Assembly (NCBI GenBank): GCA_018292915.2
Contig: JACVVK020000290.1
Coordinates: 437,001 to 501,000, forward strand
Length of the DNA stretch: 64,000 nt
From: Batillaria attramentaria
Lineage: Eukaryota; Mollusca; Gastropoda; Batillariidae
Direction: 5' to 3'
Of the stretch, positions 34,651 through 48,900 are shown in pieces. Positions within the stretch are counted from its first letter, which is position 1. The number at the start of each line of letters is the position of its first letter. The notes under the pieces are model-generated. The model was given only the letters and a program-made list of their open reading frames with translations, was not told the origin of the DNA and ran no database searches. Both the position numbers and the translations under genes were made by a program.

Positions 34651-37600
34651 TTGCGTCTTTGTGCATATTGTAATAATGCATGGGGTGGGGATGTCAGGAG
34701 GTGTGTTTGTCACTTTGTGTACTTGTTAGTTGTATTATACAGTGTTTTTAACCCTGGGTAGTGTTGAGAACGGAATATTCCGGACTACCTCGATGGCTTT
34801 TTCAGCATAAGACAATTCAGCCAGGATGGGCTTAACATTGTTCTGTCCTGTTCAGCTCTCCAAGCAAATGTTTCCTAGGGTACACTGGAGTAATTTGAGG
34901 TCGAATGCATCCTGCCTTTATCACCTCTTGCAATTGTGAAACTTTTCTAGCAAAACAGTTCCATGCCTGTGACAGTTCAGGAGATGATGTCAGTGATTGG
35001 TTGTTTTGATTTCACTCCCACCATTCCATACCCACAGGTTACTATAGTGACGCAGGTGCAGGTGGATGCACCATTTGTCCGAGCGGTAAAAACTGTACAG
35101 CCCCCGCCCAGAGCGGCTCGTTACCTGACTGTCCTGCAGGCACCTACAGTTTAGATGGGGACGCAGGTTGCACTAACTGTGCATCAGGATATGTGAGTGG
35201 TTTAGGGTCAGGAACGTGCACTATTTGTCCTGCCGGAAAAGACTGCACTAACCCAGCGCAAGACCCGGCTGCTGTTTCGAACTGCCCTGCGGGGACGGCC
35301 AGTCTTCAAGGGGTGGCTGCTTGTTCTGTGTGCGAATCGGGGTACTACAGCCGTGAAGGGGCAGAGACATGCACCATCTGCCCAGCTGGGAAGAACTGTA
35401 CGGATCCTGCTCTCATCGGTGCTGACCTTCCAGACTGCCCAGCAGGGACTTTCAGTTCTGACGGAGACTCATCCTGCACAGCTTGTAGTTCTGGAACTGT
35501 GAGCGCTGGGGGTGCTAGCTCGTGTTCTCCCTGTCCAGCTGGCAAACAGTGCAGCTCCACGGATTCATCTCTTGCATCTGACTGCGCAGCAGGAACGTAC
35601 AGCGCTGCAGGGGTGGCGTCATGCAGCACCTGTTTGTCGGGGTACTACTCCAACTCCGGAGCGGGCAGCTGTACTATATGTCCAGCAGGAAAAGACTGCA
35701 CCAGTCCAGCGCTGATCACAACCCTGTCAGACTGCGCAGCGGGGTATTTCAGCCGTGAAGGAGACGCAGGGTGCACAGCATGCGAACCTGGTTACTACAG
35801 TGCTGCAGGCTCGGGAAACTGCACCATTTGCCCGGCTGGGTCTGACTGCAGCAATGTTTATTCTGTCGTCACCGTTCCACCTGACTGCTCACCGGGAACG
35901 TTCAGCCAAGCAGGAGATAGCGCCTGTCAGTCTTGCCCTTCAGGTACTGGCATTGAGCTGCGGACTTCACAACTTGCATGGTTCACTGACTTCGCATGTG
36001 TAGATTGATGTGCACTTATCTTCACAGCATTCCTAATTTTCGTATGCACTTGCTGTGCCTGTTTTGCACATTTTGCAGTGTGCTTTACCACAGTTTACTG
36101 TGTTTTGTAGAGAAACTTTCACCTTCACTAGCTTGTAGAAAAAACAGTTTTTTTAAAACATTATTTACAGTGTTCTTTTAAGAAATCATATGTTTTTCCA
36201 TCTACATTTCTGTGGAAAAACACTGTGTTTTATTTTATCTGAGGGTAATAGTTTGTGTGTTTGACTGCACTAACATTGTTATTCCGTAGCTGTCTGCATG
36301 TTCGTATATGTTTACTACTTGCATACCACCCACATATCATGATTTGATAGCGAGTATACAAAATCTACTTTACACAGTAAAAAAAATTGTCACTCTCACA
36401 TTTTGTGCTAAACATTTTTGTTTTGTTTTGTTTTCGTTATGCATAATATTACAGTAGGGCTGCGAAACACCAAAAGGAAACAGTAAACAACAGCAACACA
36501 AAAACTTGAAGAACAAATTAAGCTGCCAGGTTAACCACAGAGTATGAAAATAGACAAGACTGTATACTATCTCTTTATTAAAAGCCCATGCAAAATTTGC
36601 AATTTTATTTGAAATCTTCAGATCACTAGAAGCCACTTCAAGCCACTATTACGCAATCTGCAGCGGTCTCGGGCCTAATGGGAAGGTCCATGCCATGCGT
36701 AATAGTGGCTTGAAGTGGCTCTTACTGATGGGCTCTTAAGTGTTACCAGTGTTTGCATGTTTTTTCACAGTGTACGTGCTCACTCTATCGCCATTGTTTA
36801 CCGTTGTATTTCTGTAGGTTTGTTTAATATAGTGTGAAGATTTGCTTGATCACATTAGTTTAAAACACTAAATGCATGCCAGCACTAAGAGAACTTGTAG
36901 CTGCACTGAGTTTATTCTGTGTTTAGACATGTGCATGTCGTGTTCTTGCTTTGACAATCATTGACTGTAAGATTAGAATTAGACCAAAGTTTTTACTGAG
37001 TGCAGGTTGGCATAGTGTATGTTGTGGCAGACTGTTGTGATAAAGAAAATAACATCATGTAGCCTGATCACTGTGTGCACATGTATGTATACAACCACTT
37101 CTGAACAGTTTGCATCTGGTTACAGCTCATAGGTGGTTAATGGTACACGCGTATTATTGAATGTTCTGAGGAATTTGGTTGGTCACTGAATCCACTGAGA
37201 CAATTGATTTTGTAAGTAAACATTCTATGAATAATGATATGGATTTAAATTTCAGCATCTAAATTTCATATGACTTTGTATATGACCACAGTTTCGATAT
37301 TACTTTTGCTATTGTTTAGTAGCCCATTTGTGTGAGGGTAAACTGTAATGTGTTGCTGATTGCTACAGTTTGACTGTAATAACCAAGCTTTCCTTTCACT
37401 ATTATGGGATGGAAGCTGTGGACAAGTTGAGTGAATAGTGTGCAACGTTCCATGACTTTGGTAGTGACGTGTACATTCTGTCTGTGGCAGGGCACTATGC
37501 ATCGAGCGCAGGCTCAGGTTCGTGCACCGAGTGTACTGCCGGCCACTACTGCACGTCTACAACACAGACTCAGTGTGGAATGGGAAAATACAGCAACGCT

Positions 37601-40600
37601 GGGGCCACCGCATGTACCACATGTCCAGCTGGGTGAGTCTGTTTTTCAGAACTGTCAGATCTGGTGATACCTTCACAGAGTTTTAAACATATGTCCTTGC
37701 AGATGGATATAGTATGGGACATTGGTCCTCAATAAGAAGAAAACGATGAAAACATGATAGGACTTTTTCATGTATGTGTCTGAGTTGGTTACAAAATAAT
37801 AGGACATTTCGAAAATGAATTGGTCACTGATCAATGTCTGACGCCCTGCCGGGCATCATCATGGCATATAGATCAATATGCAAAATAGTGAGTAAAATGT
37901 GTTTCTTTTCAGATATAGTTTATGATGGTTCATGTCACATAAAAAATGGTTTTGAAAGCAAAGATACTGTACCCGGAAGACTGTATCATGTGGGATCATA
38001 TGTCATATGATTTTATCAGTTGATCATTTGTAGCTTCGCAACTTGCTTCATGCTTTCAGATGATTTCTCTTGCTCCGTGAGCACTGTTTTCATGTGTCAT
38101 CTAATCATTCAAAAGAGCACATAAAACTTATCTCTTCCACTCAGACTGACAGTGCCAGACAAAACAACCTTTGTTCTTCCTCAGTTTTTCTCCTTCTCTT
38201 CTTTTCAGTATATCAGCACAGCAAGCATGAACTTTTTGTCAGAGAGTACCTCCATGCTTTAAAAGTGGATATTGGATTGGATTGAATTAAGGGTTCCTGT
38301 GTTTTTAGCTACTCCTGCGGCTCAGCGACAACCAGCACCCCCACCCAGTGTTTAGCAGGCACGTACGCAGCAGCCGGCGCCACGAGTTGTAGCAACTGTG
38401 ACACAGGATACCAGTGTCCGTCTGATGGGATGGGAACGCAGGACGCCTGCACAAATGGCACATTCGCTAATGTCACTGGTTCCACATCTTGCAGCTCCTG
38501 TCCGGCAGGTATGCCTCAATTTAAAAAAAAAAGAAAAAGATTAAAAACAAAAAAACAACTTTAAAGTCAGATTTAGCTTCTGAAGATAATTACAACGTAA
38601 AATTTTTAAAACTTCCATTGTTATGCCTCCTCTCTGTTCTTATTACCCTTTGTTTTTTTTTTCTTTCTGTGTTGGGATCTGTGGATCTAAACGCATATTC
38701 TTGTACAAGGACAATTCTCTCCCCTGCAACCTCCAAAGTCTGTTTCAATCTGATTTGAAACATTTGAAGAGATATTCTTGGTATAAATCAAACATTGCTT
38801 CAAATAAAGAATTATTGAATTGAATTCAGGATTGCAAACATTTGAAGAGATATTCCTGGTATAATTTGGACTGAACATGATCAGCAGCTAGCTTCATCGA
38901 AAACCTGTGTAATGAAGATATCTGCATACAGGACAAGATCAAATGCTACTCATAGCTGACTCCAAACTAGATTTAACAAATGCTATGAGTGCAAGTTTTG
39001 TCCTTTCACATTTTCAGTATCTTGTCCAAAGACTGTAGAAGAAGTGGAGGAGGATGATACTATACAGTTCTCTCTTTTTTTTTTTCAGGTTACAAATGTG
39101 TAACTCCATCTGCATCACCCATTGCTTGTCTGGCCGGTGAATACAGCCCAGATGGCAGCACTGTGTGTGTGGCATGCGCTGATGGCTACTATGCAGATTC
39201 AACCGGCTCCGCCAGTTGTACTGCGTGCCCCGCCGGCCAGTCCTGTCCTAACAAAGACGCGGCTCCTGCAGATTGTGGGCCAGGAGAATACAGGTGAAAC
39301 ATTATGTGCTGTCCTTGTTTTTTTCCCCACACTGTGGCTAGCTCCAGTTGTATTCCTCCCAGGTCATGATTGGAATCCACAGCAGGCCCCAGAAGCTTGA
39401 ATAGTTTTTTCAAACAAATCAGCTTTTTTTATAACACACTTTGTGTGGGTCAGCCTCAAAACATTTGGCCAACACTCCTTTCAGTTACAGTGCCCCCCAC
39501 GTTTGGAACTCCTTGCCATCTTCTCTGAGAAACATCGCTTCCCTCCTATAGTTTAAAGCAGAACTCAAAACACATCTTTTCAAACTAGCTTTTAATCTTT
39601 AAGTTTAAACTCCACCACCTGTATTGATGTGTATAAATGAGTGCGTGTGACTGTGTTATGTGTGCGTGAGCAAAAAGCGCATTGAGTGCTTTTCGAAGCA
39701 GAACTCCGCACTCTACAAGTGTAATATATTATTATTATTATTATAAAAGCTAGGTATGAACCTATTCTCCCACCATCAGTCATCAATATTGTTTTCTATT
39801 ACTATGTAGATTGAGACATGAAAATTTCAAGATCAGTCCAATGGTGCATGTAGACAGAGTGTTCTCCCTTTAAAAATGGCTGTTGAAGAACTGTTACTCT
39901 TGCCAGATTCTTGCAGATGCACCAGTGGGGATGTCCCATGTGCAGTACAAAATGTATTGAACCACACAACCTCAGTACCATAATGATTGAAGGTTTTTCC
40001 TGAATTGGTAATTAGGTGCGAAGGCAGCCTTTTGAGCTGCTTTTTGTTTATTTTATTTATTTATTTATTTATTTATTTTTCAGTTTGGGGACTCAGATGT
40101 CATGTACCCAGTGTAGCTCAGGTTACTACAAGACCAGCAGTGGAGTGGGAACCTGCAGCGAGTGTCCTGCTGGCTCAGAATGCCCTACAACATCTGCCAG
40201 TCAGTAGTTTTGTTAAGACATAAGACATTTATTAAATTTCCAAAAGAGGAACATTGCTTTGTGGTCTCTCATAAAAACATAAAACATGCCAAACACTCAC
40301 TCATACGGCCATGAACAGTGACAGAAAACAAACAACAAGTAATTGACTACAAAAAGGTAGATAAGTTTAAATTTTGTTTGAAATTGTTATAAATAAACCA
40401 GTCGTAAGGATAGGTGAAAGTGTTCCTCACAGCTTTCAAAACGGAAGGTAATTTTGACCCACTCTGTCAAATTCAGAGGGTCATTTTGTGAACTCGTTGA
40501 CATACAGCCTTAAAATTTGCATAAGATTCTGACATCTCTGCGTCAAAAACACACATGAAATTTGGTCTAGTGGTTAAGGTATTCGACTTTGAATCCTGAG

Positions 40601-43600
40601 CTGCCTAGTTCGAGTCCATGGTTGGCAGGAATTTGATGCGATTTTCCCCCTTCCAATTCCCTTCCAAAACCACATGCAGACTCATGCCCGTCTCGCCTTC
40701 GTGCACCCACACACGGACACGTGTGCACTTTAAAAATCCCATTCCAAACTGGAGGGGCCGTGAAATGGAAAAACAATCACACGCTATGCATACGTTAAAA
40801 AAAGGGATGGCACCGTACTGTGGTGATGAGCTTCCCCCGGGGGGAGCAGCCCAATTTCCCAATCACACGCTATTCATATGTAAAAAAAAGGGATGGCGCT
40901 GTACTATGGTGATGTGCTCCCCCCAGGGGGAGCAGCCCAATTTCCTATACCACAGTAGTGGGACTGTAGATTATACCAATGCCAATACACGTGTGTAAGA
41001 AGGAACACTGAGTGAGAGTTGTTACCTGTCACGTGGCTTGTTCACACTCCTTGGCCGATCTTTCCTACCCTGGCTATCTTCACACAGTAACTGAAATCAT
41101 GTTCTGCGTTTACAGGCACTGCCTGCAGCGATGGCTATTACTCCCTGGCCGGAGCTACAAGCTGCATTCCCTGCCCTGGCGGATACGAGTGTTCTGTCAA
41201 ATCGCAACTACCGCAAGAATGTTCAGCAGGCACCTACGCAAGCAACACCAGTCTGTCTTGCGCAGACTGTCCGGCCGGCTACATGTGTCCTAGCAGTGGA
41301 ATGACAGAGCCCATCGTTTGTCCTGCTGGATGGTACCAGACTGGCACAGGACAGACCACCTGCACGGAGTGTGGCCAAGGTGAGAATGATGCCTATACGT
41401 TGTTTTTTTTATGGGAAAATTTAGATCACCAATCGATAAAGTTTAAGTGGGTCATTAGTGACGTCAGCGAATCAAATTGTTAATGTGATAACCGATATCT
41501 ACTTTCCAGTTTTTGATATACTTTTGGTCAGTAGCACAGTATAGTCTGTATCATGCCTGTCGTACATCAACAACACAGTAAAGTCTGTATCATTCCTGTA
41601 ATATTGAGTTGAGCATCTCCGCTTGTTAGCTGCCTTAGACAGAATTGAGAATGTCATTAAAAATTTTGTTTATGAAAGGGCAGTGTCAGCCGATAATGCT
41701 TGTTTATTCTGTAGCACTTCACCATGGCCTGGCCTGTATCAATTAAATGCTGTGGTATCGACCATCATATATGTTAGTGTGGCCATTGGTAAATAAGTGC
41801 TGTTTATCATGACATAGGTGAGAAGTGTACCGACCGTTCGGCCAGCCCCACTCCCTGCCCTGTTGGAGAATACCAGGACGGGCGTGGCCAGGAAGCATGT
41901 AAATCGGTCAGTACTGTTTAGGTGTTATTCTGTTGGTCTTCTGCCTACTAAAAATCAAAGCTAAAGCACACTAAATTGCACAGATTTGGTCTAATTCTAA
42001 ATTTTTTCCTCCAAAAGCAGTGTTGCCTCCTCTGAAACGCCTAAAATGCACCAAACTGCTCAGATTTTAATCTGATTTAAAAAAAAAATGCCAGAGGGAG
42101 CATGGCCCTAAAAATGCCTTGCATAATGCATTTTTTTTTTTTTTTTTTTTGCAGTGGTGGGGGTGGGTGGATGTTTAGGAATTTAACGCCCTTTTCCACC
42201 ACGTAAGGGTGATATCAAAGACGGTGCAACGAGAAAAAGGCCAGCACTAATATTTGGCCCCAGTCGGGATTCGAACTCACGACCGAGCATTGAGAGTCCA
42301 TCGCTCTACCATTCAGCTATCCTGGTTCCCTGTGGCAGTCGTGTGCTCATGGCTTTGCAAAATTGTCACTAAATGCAACACACTTATCCTTTTTGAATCA
42401 TGGGCTATTTTAAGCCCTGTAGTTTGGTTTATGTGGGGGGGGGGGGGGGGGAGTGTCTGTCTGTTGTGGTGCATGTGTTTGTTTATATATTGTATACTGA
42501 CCTTTACAAGTTTGCCTGTCCGTGTCTTCTCATGTTTTCAGTGGAGCAGAAACGATGACGGCAAAATTTCATTTTTTTTATTTCAGTGTCCATCTGGTTA
42601 CTATGCTGATTCCACAGGAAATGTTCTGTGCACCATCTGTCCAGCAGGCTCAGAGTGTCCAGACCCAACAGCCAGCCCCGTAGCCTGTGGCAGTGGCGAG
42701 GTCTTTTCTCTTTTCATAAACATAAGTAGTTTACTTGCTACTGATAAAAACATATATGTATATTATTAGCAGTCTTTGTATTTTACAGAAGGTTCCAACT
42801 AGTTTGTGAGTGTGTAACCTATTATTGTGTATGTGTTTCTTCCTTTAATTATTTACTTATCTTAATGACTTACTTAGGGATGTATTGGATACGTTTGTTT
42901 TTGTTGTTGTTGTTTTCTTTCTTTCCTTTCCTTTTTACATATACTGTATTGTGATGTGTAGTGTACTGTATTGTATTGTGTATGCTTGTAAAAAAAAGAG
43001 ATTTGCCAAAACAACGTTTAAAATGTCTTTATCGAGTAATTAAAAACAAAAACAAAAACAAACTAGTTTGTGAGTATTGAAAGCATGTGAAGATTGTTTG
43101 TGTTTTTAATGTTATGTCATATGATTATCATTAGTATGGTTTCATTAGCCCTGCACGTGTGTTTCTTGATACATTTGTCAATTTCACTATCTGGTTATTT
43201 GATGTTTGTGTTTGCAGTACTCGCTGGCAGGATCAACAGCGTGTCAGTCTTGTCCAGCAGGAACCACTTGTGGCTCGGGCTCCATCTCCACCTGCAGTGT
43301 GAGGACTTTAATAATAATAATAATAATATAATGATGAGAATTTGTGTGTGCACGCTCGCATGTGTGATATTGACAGTAATGATTATAAGCATCAAATGAC
43401 ATAATGTCCTGCTTTATTTGTTTCAGACTGGTGAATACTCAAACGGCACAGCTTGTGTTGCATGTCCAGCAGGGTTCTACTGCCCGTCCCCTCTCGCAGC
43501 TCCTCAGGCGTGCGCGTCAGGAACATACCAAACGTCAACAGGACAGACGAGCTGTCTCACGTGTCCATCAGGCCAGAAATGTATTGACCGTGCGTCCACA

Positions 43601-45308
43601 CCAGTTGACTGTGATGCCGGCTACTTCAGTGCTGCCGGAGAGGAGACTTGCCAGGTAGATGGTCATTTTTTTTTTTTTTTTTTTTCAAATTTTCTGTAGT
43701 AATTTTTCTTGTGTAGTCAAAAATATTCAGTCTCTCCCAGGAGAGTCCAATTCAGTGTTTGCTGCATGACCATCAGTCAGTCAACTCAAAGAGATAAAGA
43801 AACAGTGGCAATTGTTTCAGATTCAGTGAAAATAACTATGAAGGGGTTAACAACTGAAAACAAATTTCAATTCAAAATACTTTATTGTCTGGTTAAGAGA
43901 GAATGTAAACAAGAAAATTTTCTTTGGCCTCACATAACGCTGTTACATACCTATAAAAAAATAATAATAATAATATACATCCCATAAAGATCTTGCATAA
44001 AATATAACGACAAATTTCTAAAGTGATCTGTAGATCTAAGACCACGTTCCCATACTGGCATGGTTCTGTCCTCTGTAGCATGCAAAATATTGATTTTTGT
44101 TTGTCATACCTTTACATTTGATTTACAGCTGTTGTTATTGTTGTTGTTTTTTCTACAGCGTTGTCCAGATGGCACATACAGTGCTGCAGCTTCAGGATCC
44201 TGCACACAGTGTCCAGCCGGCCAGCAGTGTTTTGATGGCACAAACTATGTCACACCATCAGATTGTGCTGCTGGCACTTACAGTCCTGCTGGCCAGACAA
44301 CATGCTCCATCTGTCAGACCGGTAATGTTACCCTTCATTTTGCCACACAGGATCATAACTGTCTTCCTGTTTTAGTTTCTTTTTAGTCATTTTAGTATGT
44401 GTACTGTTTCTGCTTGCCATCAGTAAAATCTTGTACAAGTCAGTCAGCATTTCTCAATGATTTAAGCAAAACCGTCTGTCATTTCTGCACCTTGTTTGGG
44501 GCGGTCAGTGGTCTAGTGGTTAAGACTTCACTTCACCACCAGTGTAAGAGGTCGGGTTCGGGTCCCATTTGGGGCAAAGAATTTTTCTTTCTCGTACGTG
44601 GCACCGTTCATTTGGGCCAATCATCAGGGGCTCTCTCCAGGCGCGCTGGCTTCCTCCCCCTCTACTTTGGAAATGTTCAGCCCACAAAATTTGAAAATAC
44701 AGTAAATGCAATTCTAAATTTCGAAACTGATGTAGCTGAGCTGACCCTTCGCACCATGTGACTGTAATATGTTTATGTCCAGCGTGTGAGAAAATGTGTG
44801 TGATTTATATGAGAGTGTGTGTTGGGTTCAACCTGTGGCGCTTTGAGCCAGTTCAACTCGATAAAGCGCATACACAGTACTCAGTTGCTGTTGTTGTTAG
44901 TAATAGTAGTAGTATTTGACCTGTCAAGATTGTACAGTGATGAGGTCTGTGTGTACAGGTACCCACAGCTCTGCTGGAGCGGCGGCCTGCTCCCTGTGTC
45001 CCGCTGGTTTCTACTGTTCCGATCCCACTCAGTCCCCACAGTCGTGTGGCTCTGGATACTACAGTGCAGAGGGAGTGGTTAGTGTCAGCAGAAAAATCCT
45101 CCTCAGTGTTGTCTTGCTTGTTCTCTCAGGGCTTATAATCTTCCAGCTTTTGGCGGATTTCCACGTTTGGCTAAAACTTTACCTCATCCTGTCTGTGCCT
45201 GGTACATGACACTTTAACTCTTTGACGACGGAGCGCAATTTCATAGGAAATCGTGTGTCAGAAATTGCGCTCCGTCGTCAAAGAGTTAAGGCACTGAATC
45301 AAGCTGTA

Positions 45309-45371
<63 letters not shown>

Positions 45372-45880
45372 TGGTATAAACAAGTGTGATACAGATATAT
45401 TTATGTATATGTGTGTGTGTACTATGCCATGTGTCAGTTTCGTGTCTGTTTTGTGTTGTTGTTGTTTTTTTTCTTCCTGTATGTATGTGTATATATATGT
45501 AAAATGTCAAAAAACAAGGGGAAAAAAAACCCCAAACTTTTGCTCTCCCAAGAAGTGTCTTCTCCTCTGAAGCATCTTAAGTCATGACAAATGCAGCATG
45601 TTGCACAGATTTTAGTTTGATTCTAAAAATTGTCCTCCCCCAAAAAGTGTTTCCTCCTCTGGAGCACTTAAAACCATGCGAGAATGCACCAAATTTCACA
45701 GATTTTAGTCTAATTTAAACAATTTCAGGAGGAGCATGCCCCTGGACGCCCCTACCATAACACCTCTGCTTTGCAGGTGCACGCCCTGGTGGATTTGCCG
45801 CTTCGTCACTAAATGCTAACTTTTCCGCCTTTTGAAATATTGGTCGTTTTAAGCTTAGTACTCTTTGTAGGTTATTTATG

Positions 45881-45915
<35 letters not shown>

Positions 45916-48900
45916 TGTGTCTGTGTGTGTGTGTGTCTGTGTATCATTGTTATTGTTTAGTGTGCTTATTAATGAATTGTTTAGTTTTCTTTCACATGCC
46001 GTGAGTATCAGCCGTGGTGTTTCCTGTTACAGAATACAGCGTGCTCCCTGTGTCCGGCTGGCTACTCATGTTCAGATCCAGCCCAAGCCCCAGTGGTGTG
46101 CAGCAGTGGCACATACTCCACGCAAAGCCAGACCAGCTGTACCCCCTGCCCCACCGGCCAATCCTGCCTGGACCCCTCACAGCCACCGTCCAGCTGTGCT
46201 GCTGGTCACTACAGTCCCCAGGTTGGTCATGTCTTTTGTGTTGATGAGACGTCCAAACTGGCAACTCTTGAGAGAGAGAGAGAGAGAGATATTTTATAAT
46301 AATGTGATCTCATGTGTTTATTCACTTACCTGTCAGTGAAGCCATAGACAAATTTCCTTTTATGGACAATAAAGGTATTTGTATGTGCATAACTTTATTG
46401 CAAGAGTGGTAAGGGGTGGGTAGCAGGGCAGTGTTGGAGCGATTTTCATGCATTATGGTGGTGAAATTTTGGCGCAGCTCGGTTTCAATGGTAGCTGAGA
46501 CTGACCTGTTGTAAACTTTTCTTGAGCATACTTCCATGACACTGTCAATAATTTATTTCTTCTCAGGGGTGCCAATTTTCCAGAAAACTCCGTATTTCCT
46601 GAATGAGAACTTTCATAACTTTAATTTTCCAGATTGAGAACTTTCAAAAATTAAAATTTCTCTTGCCCTCCCCCGCCCGCGCTGTTAGGTTTTCCAGATT
46701 GGGTTTAGCTTCAAAGTGATTTTTTTTGATTGGGGAGTCTTTCCCACTTGCACTCCTGTATCCTACAATATATGCACTTGGTGCTCTTTAGGTCTTGTAT
46801 ATTTTAGGTACCACTTGTTTTGTTTACCAGGGTGCTGAAATCTTTATCTGCAAATTGTTTCCCTTTAGTTTTGTCTAATCCTGTTTTAACTGTGTCTGTT
46901 TCCAGCTTTCATAGTAGGTGGTTACAACTTCAGTCAAAAAATAAATGTAATTATAAGAACTTTTAAAGTGAGGTTTCCAGTGAAATTCATCCATTTGTTT
47001 CCTCTCAGATTGTTGCTAATGTAATTTAATGTTCTTGGTGTATTTAGGGGGTGTCATACTGCCTAACCTGTCCTGCTGGCTATGACTGCGACCCGACCCA
47101 GGACAGTCTGACGGCGTGTACGTCGGGCTACTACAGTTTGGAAGGGTGGGACAACTGCACAGCGTGCCCTGCAGGCTCCATGTGCCCCTTCCCAAGCCTG
47201 GCTCCGATTTTGTGTCAAAGTGGCACCTATTCCACGGGGCAGAGTCTCACATGCACGGCCTGCCCCGCTGGGTCTCAGTGCCCCAGTACAAGGTGAGAGA
47301 CTTATCTGGTCTATATTTTTCATTTTTGTGCATCTAATTTGTTGCTGTTACTGAGTGGAAGAAAGAAGCAAGCTGACTGTAAACCTTGAAGGCATTTTTT
47401 TTTCAGTCAGTCCAGTCCTGGATGTTCTCAGGGAATGAATTTGCAATGAGACATTTATAAAGCTACTACTAAGCATTTGTAATGTTTACTTCCGCACACA
47501 GTGATGTCAAATTTGGGTAACTTGTTGCTCCAAATGCACTAACTTTCTCCATTTTATTGTGCTTATGGCGGCTGTGAACTGCTTGGTTTTAACTGTGTAC
47601 CAGAAGAATAGCTGACAAGTGCCCTGTTTTAAGTGAAGCTTTGGGATCACACATGCTACACAGTTTTCACATGTACTCCTCTTAGACTTCAGTTTGCCAT
47701 GCACACAAGACAAAGTACTAAGATCAGTGCCCATCTTACATGCATTACCTGTTACAAAAATGTTGTTGGATGGATGTTGTGATGTTTTTACTATTGTCTT
47801 GTGGTCCTTTTCTCCCCCACCATTTTATTTTATTTTATTTACCTTTTTTTATGTATTTATTTGTTTATTTATTTTATTTTATTTTTTTAAACCCCCCCCC
47901 CCCCCCCCCATGCCGTGTCTGTCAGTATGTCAGCAGAGTTACCTTTTGTTGTTGAAGCTATGTCCCATTTGCTTGTGTCCTGAGAAAGGCGAAAGCCGAA
48001 AAGTTGACCCGTGCCGTCCTTTGTGAAAGTTAAGTGGTTTCTGTCCCTTTTATGTCGCTTTTATTTGCTTAACTTGTAACCACTTTGCAGTCATTACCGT
48101 TTCCTTTTCTAGTTTTCCAGTTACATTTTAGCCAGCTGCATTTGATTTACTGTTTTTCGTTTCTTCCAACCAGCACCAGCCCTTCGGCTTGTTCACCGGG
48201 AAGTTACAGTCTAGGTAGCAGCACCAGTTGCACGTCCTGTCCTGCTGGTTACGCTTGTGCTGACCCCGCTGTGACTCCTGTCGCCTGCAGTCCGGGCACC
48301 TACTCCACAGGCGGCCAGTCGTCATGCACGGGTTGTCCTGCAGGATCAGCTTGCCCGTCGACAACAACAGCATCTGATTCGTACAGCTGCACAGCTGGTC
48401 AGTTCTAGTATTGTTGTTGTTGTTGTTGTTGTTGTTGTTTGGTGGTGGTGGTGTTCAAGCTTGTGTGTGTGTGTTTGCATGATGTAGTATTGCGTAGAAA
48501 TGCTGTTTTACCCATACTTTTGTGTGTTTTTTTTTCTCTGTATCATTTGTGTGAAGCTCTTTGTACTGTTTAAAAAATTTCATCTTCTAAGGTGAAAGGT
48601 TTCATACCTAGACATTAACTTGACCAAAAACATTAAAACATGTATCTTTAAAGAAACGAAATGAACAAAATGTTACAGGGACCTACTCAGCTGGCAACCA
48701 GTCATCGTGCACGCCTTGCAGCGCTGGGAGTTACTGCCCCTCCACAACTGACAGTACGCAGTACCCCTGTCCTACTGGAACTTTCGCCTTCTCTGGCAGT
48801 GCCTCGTGCACATCCTGCCCGGCTGGCTACAAGTGTCCGTCCAGTGACGGTTCCCAGAATTCACCATGTGCTGCAGGAAGCTATGCCACTGGAAATGCCA

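Noticed and set aside
42254..42769. 171-codon frame across the S1 SINE and exon 13
   Set aside because: The open frame runs through a SINE and poly-G before exon 13; only 42,587-42,700 is spliced in.
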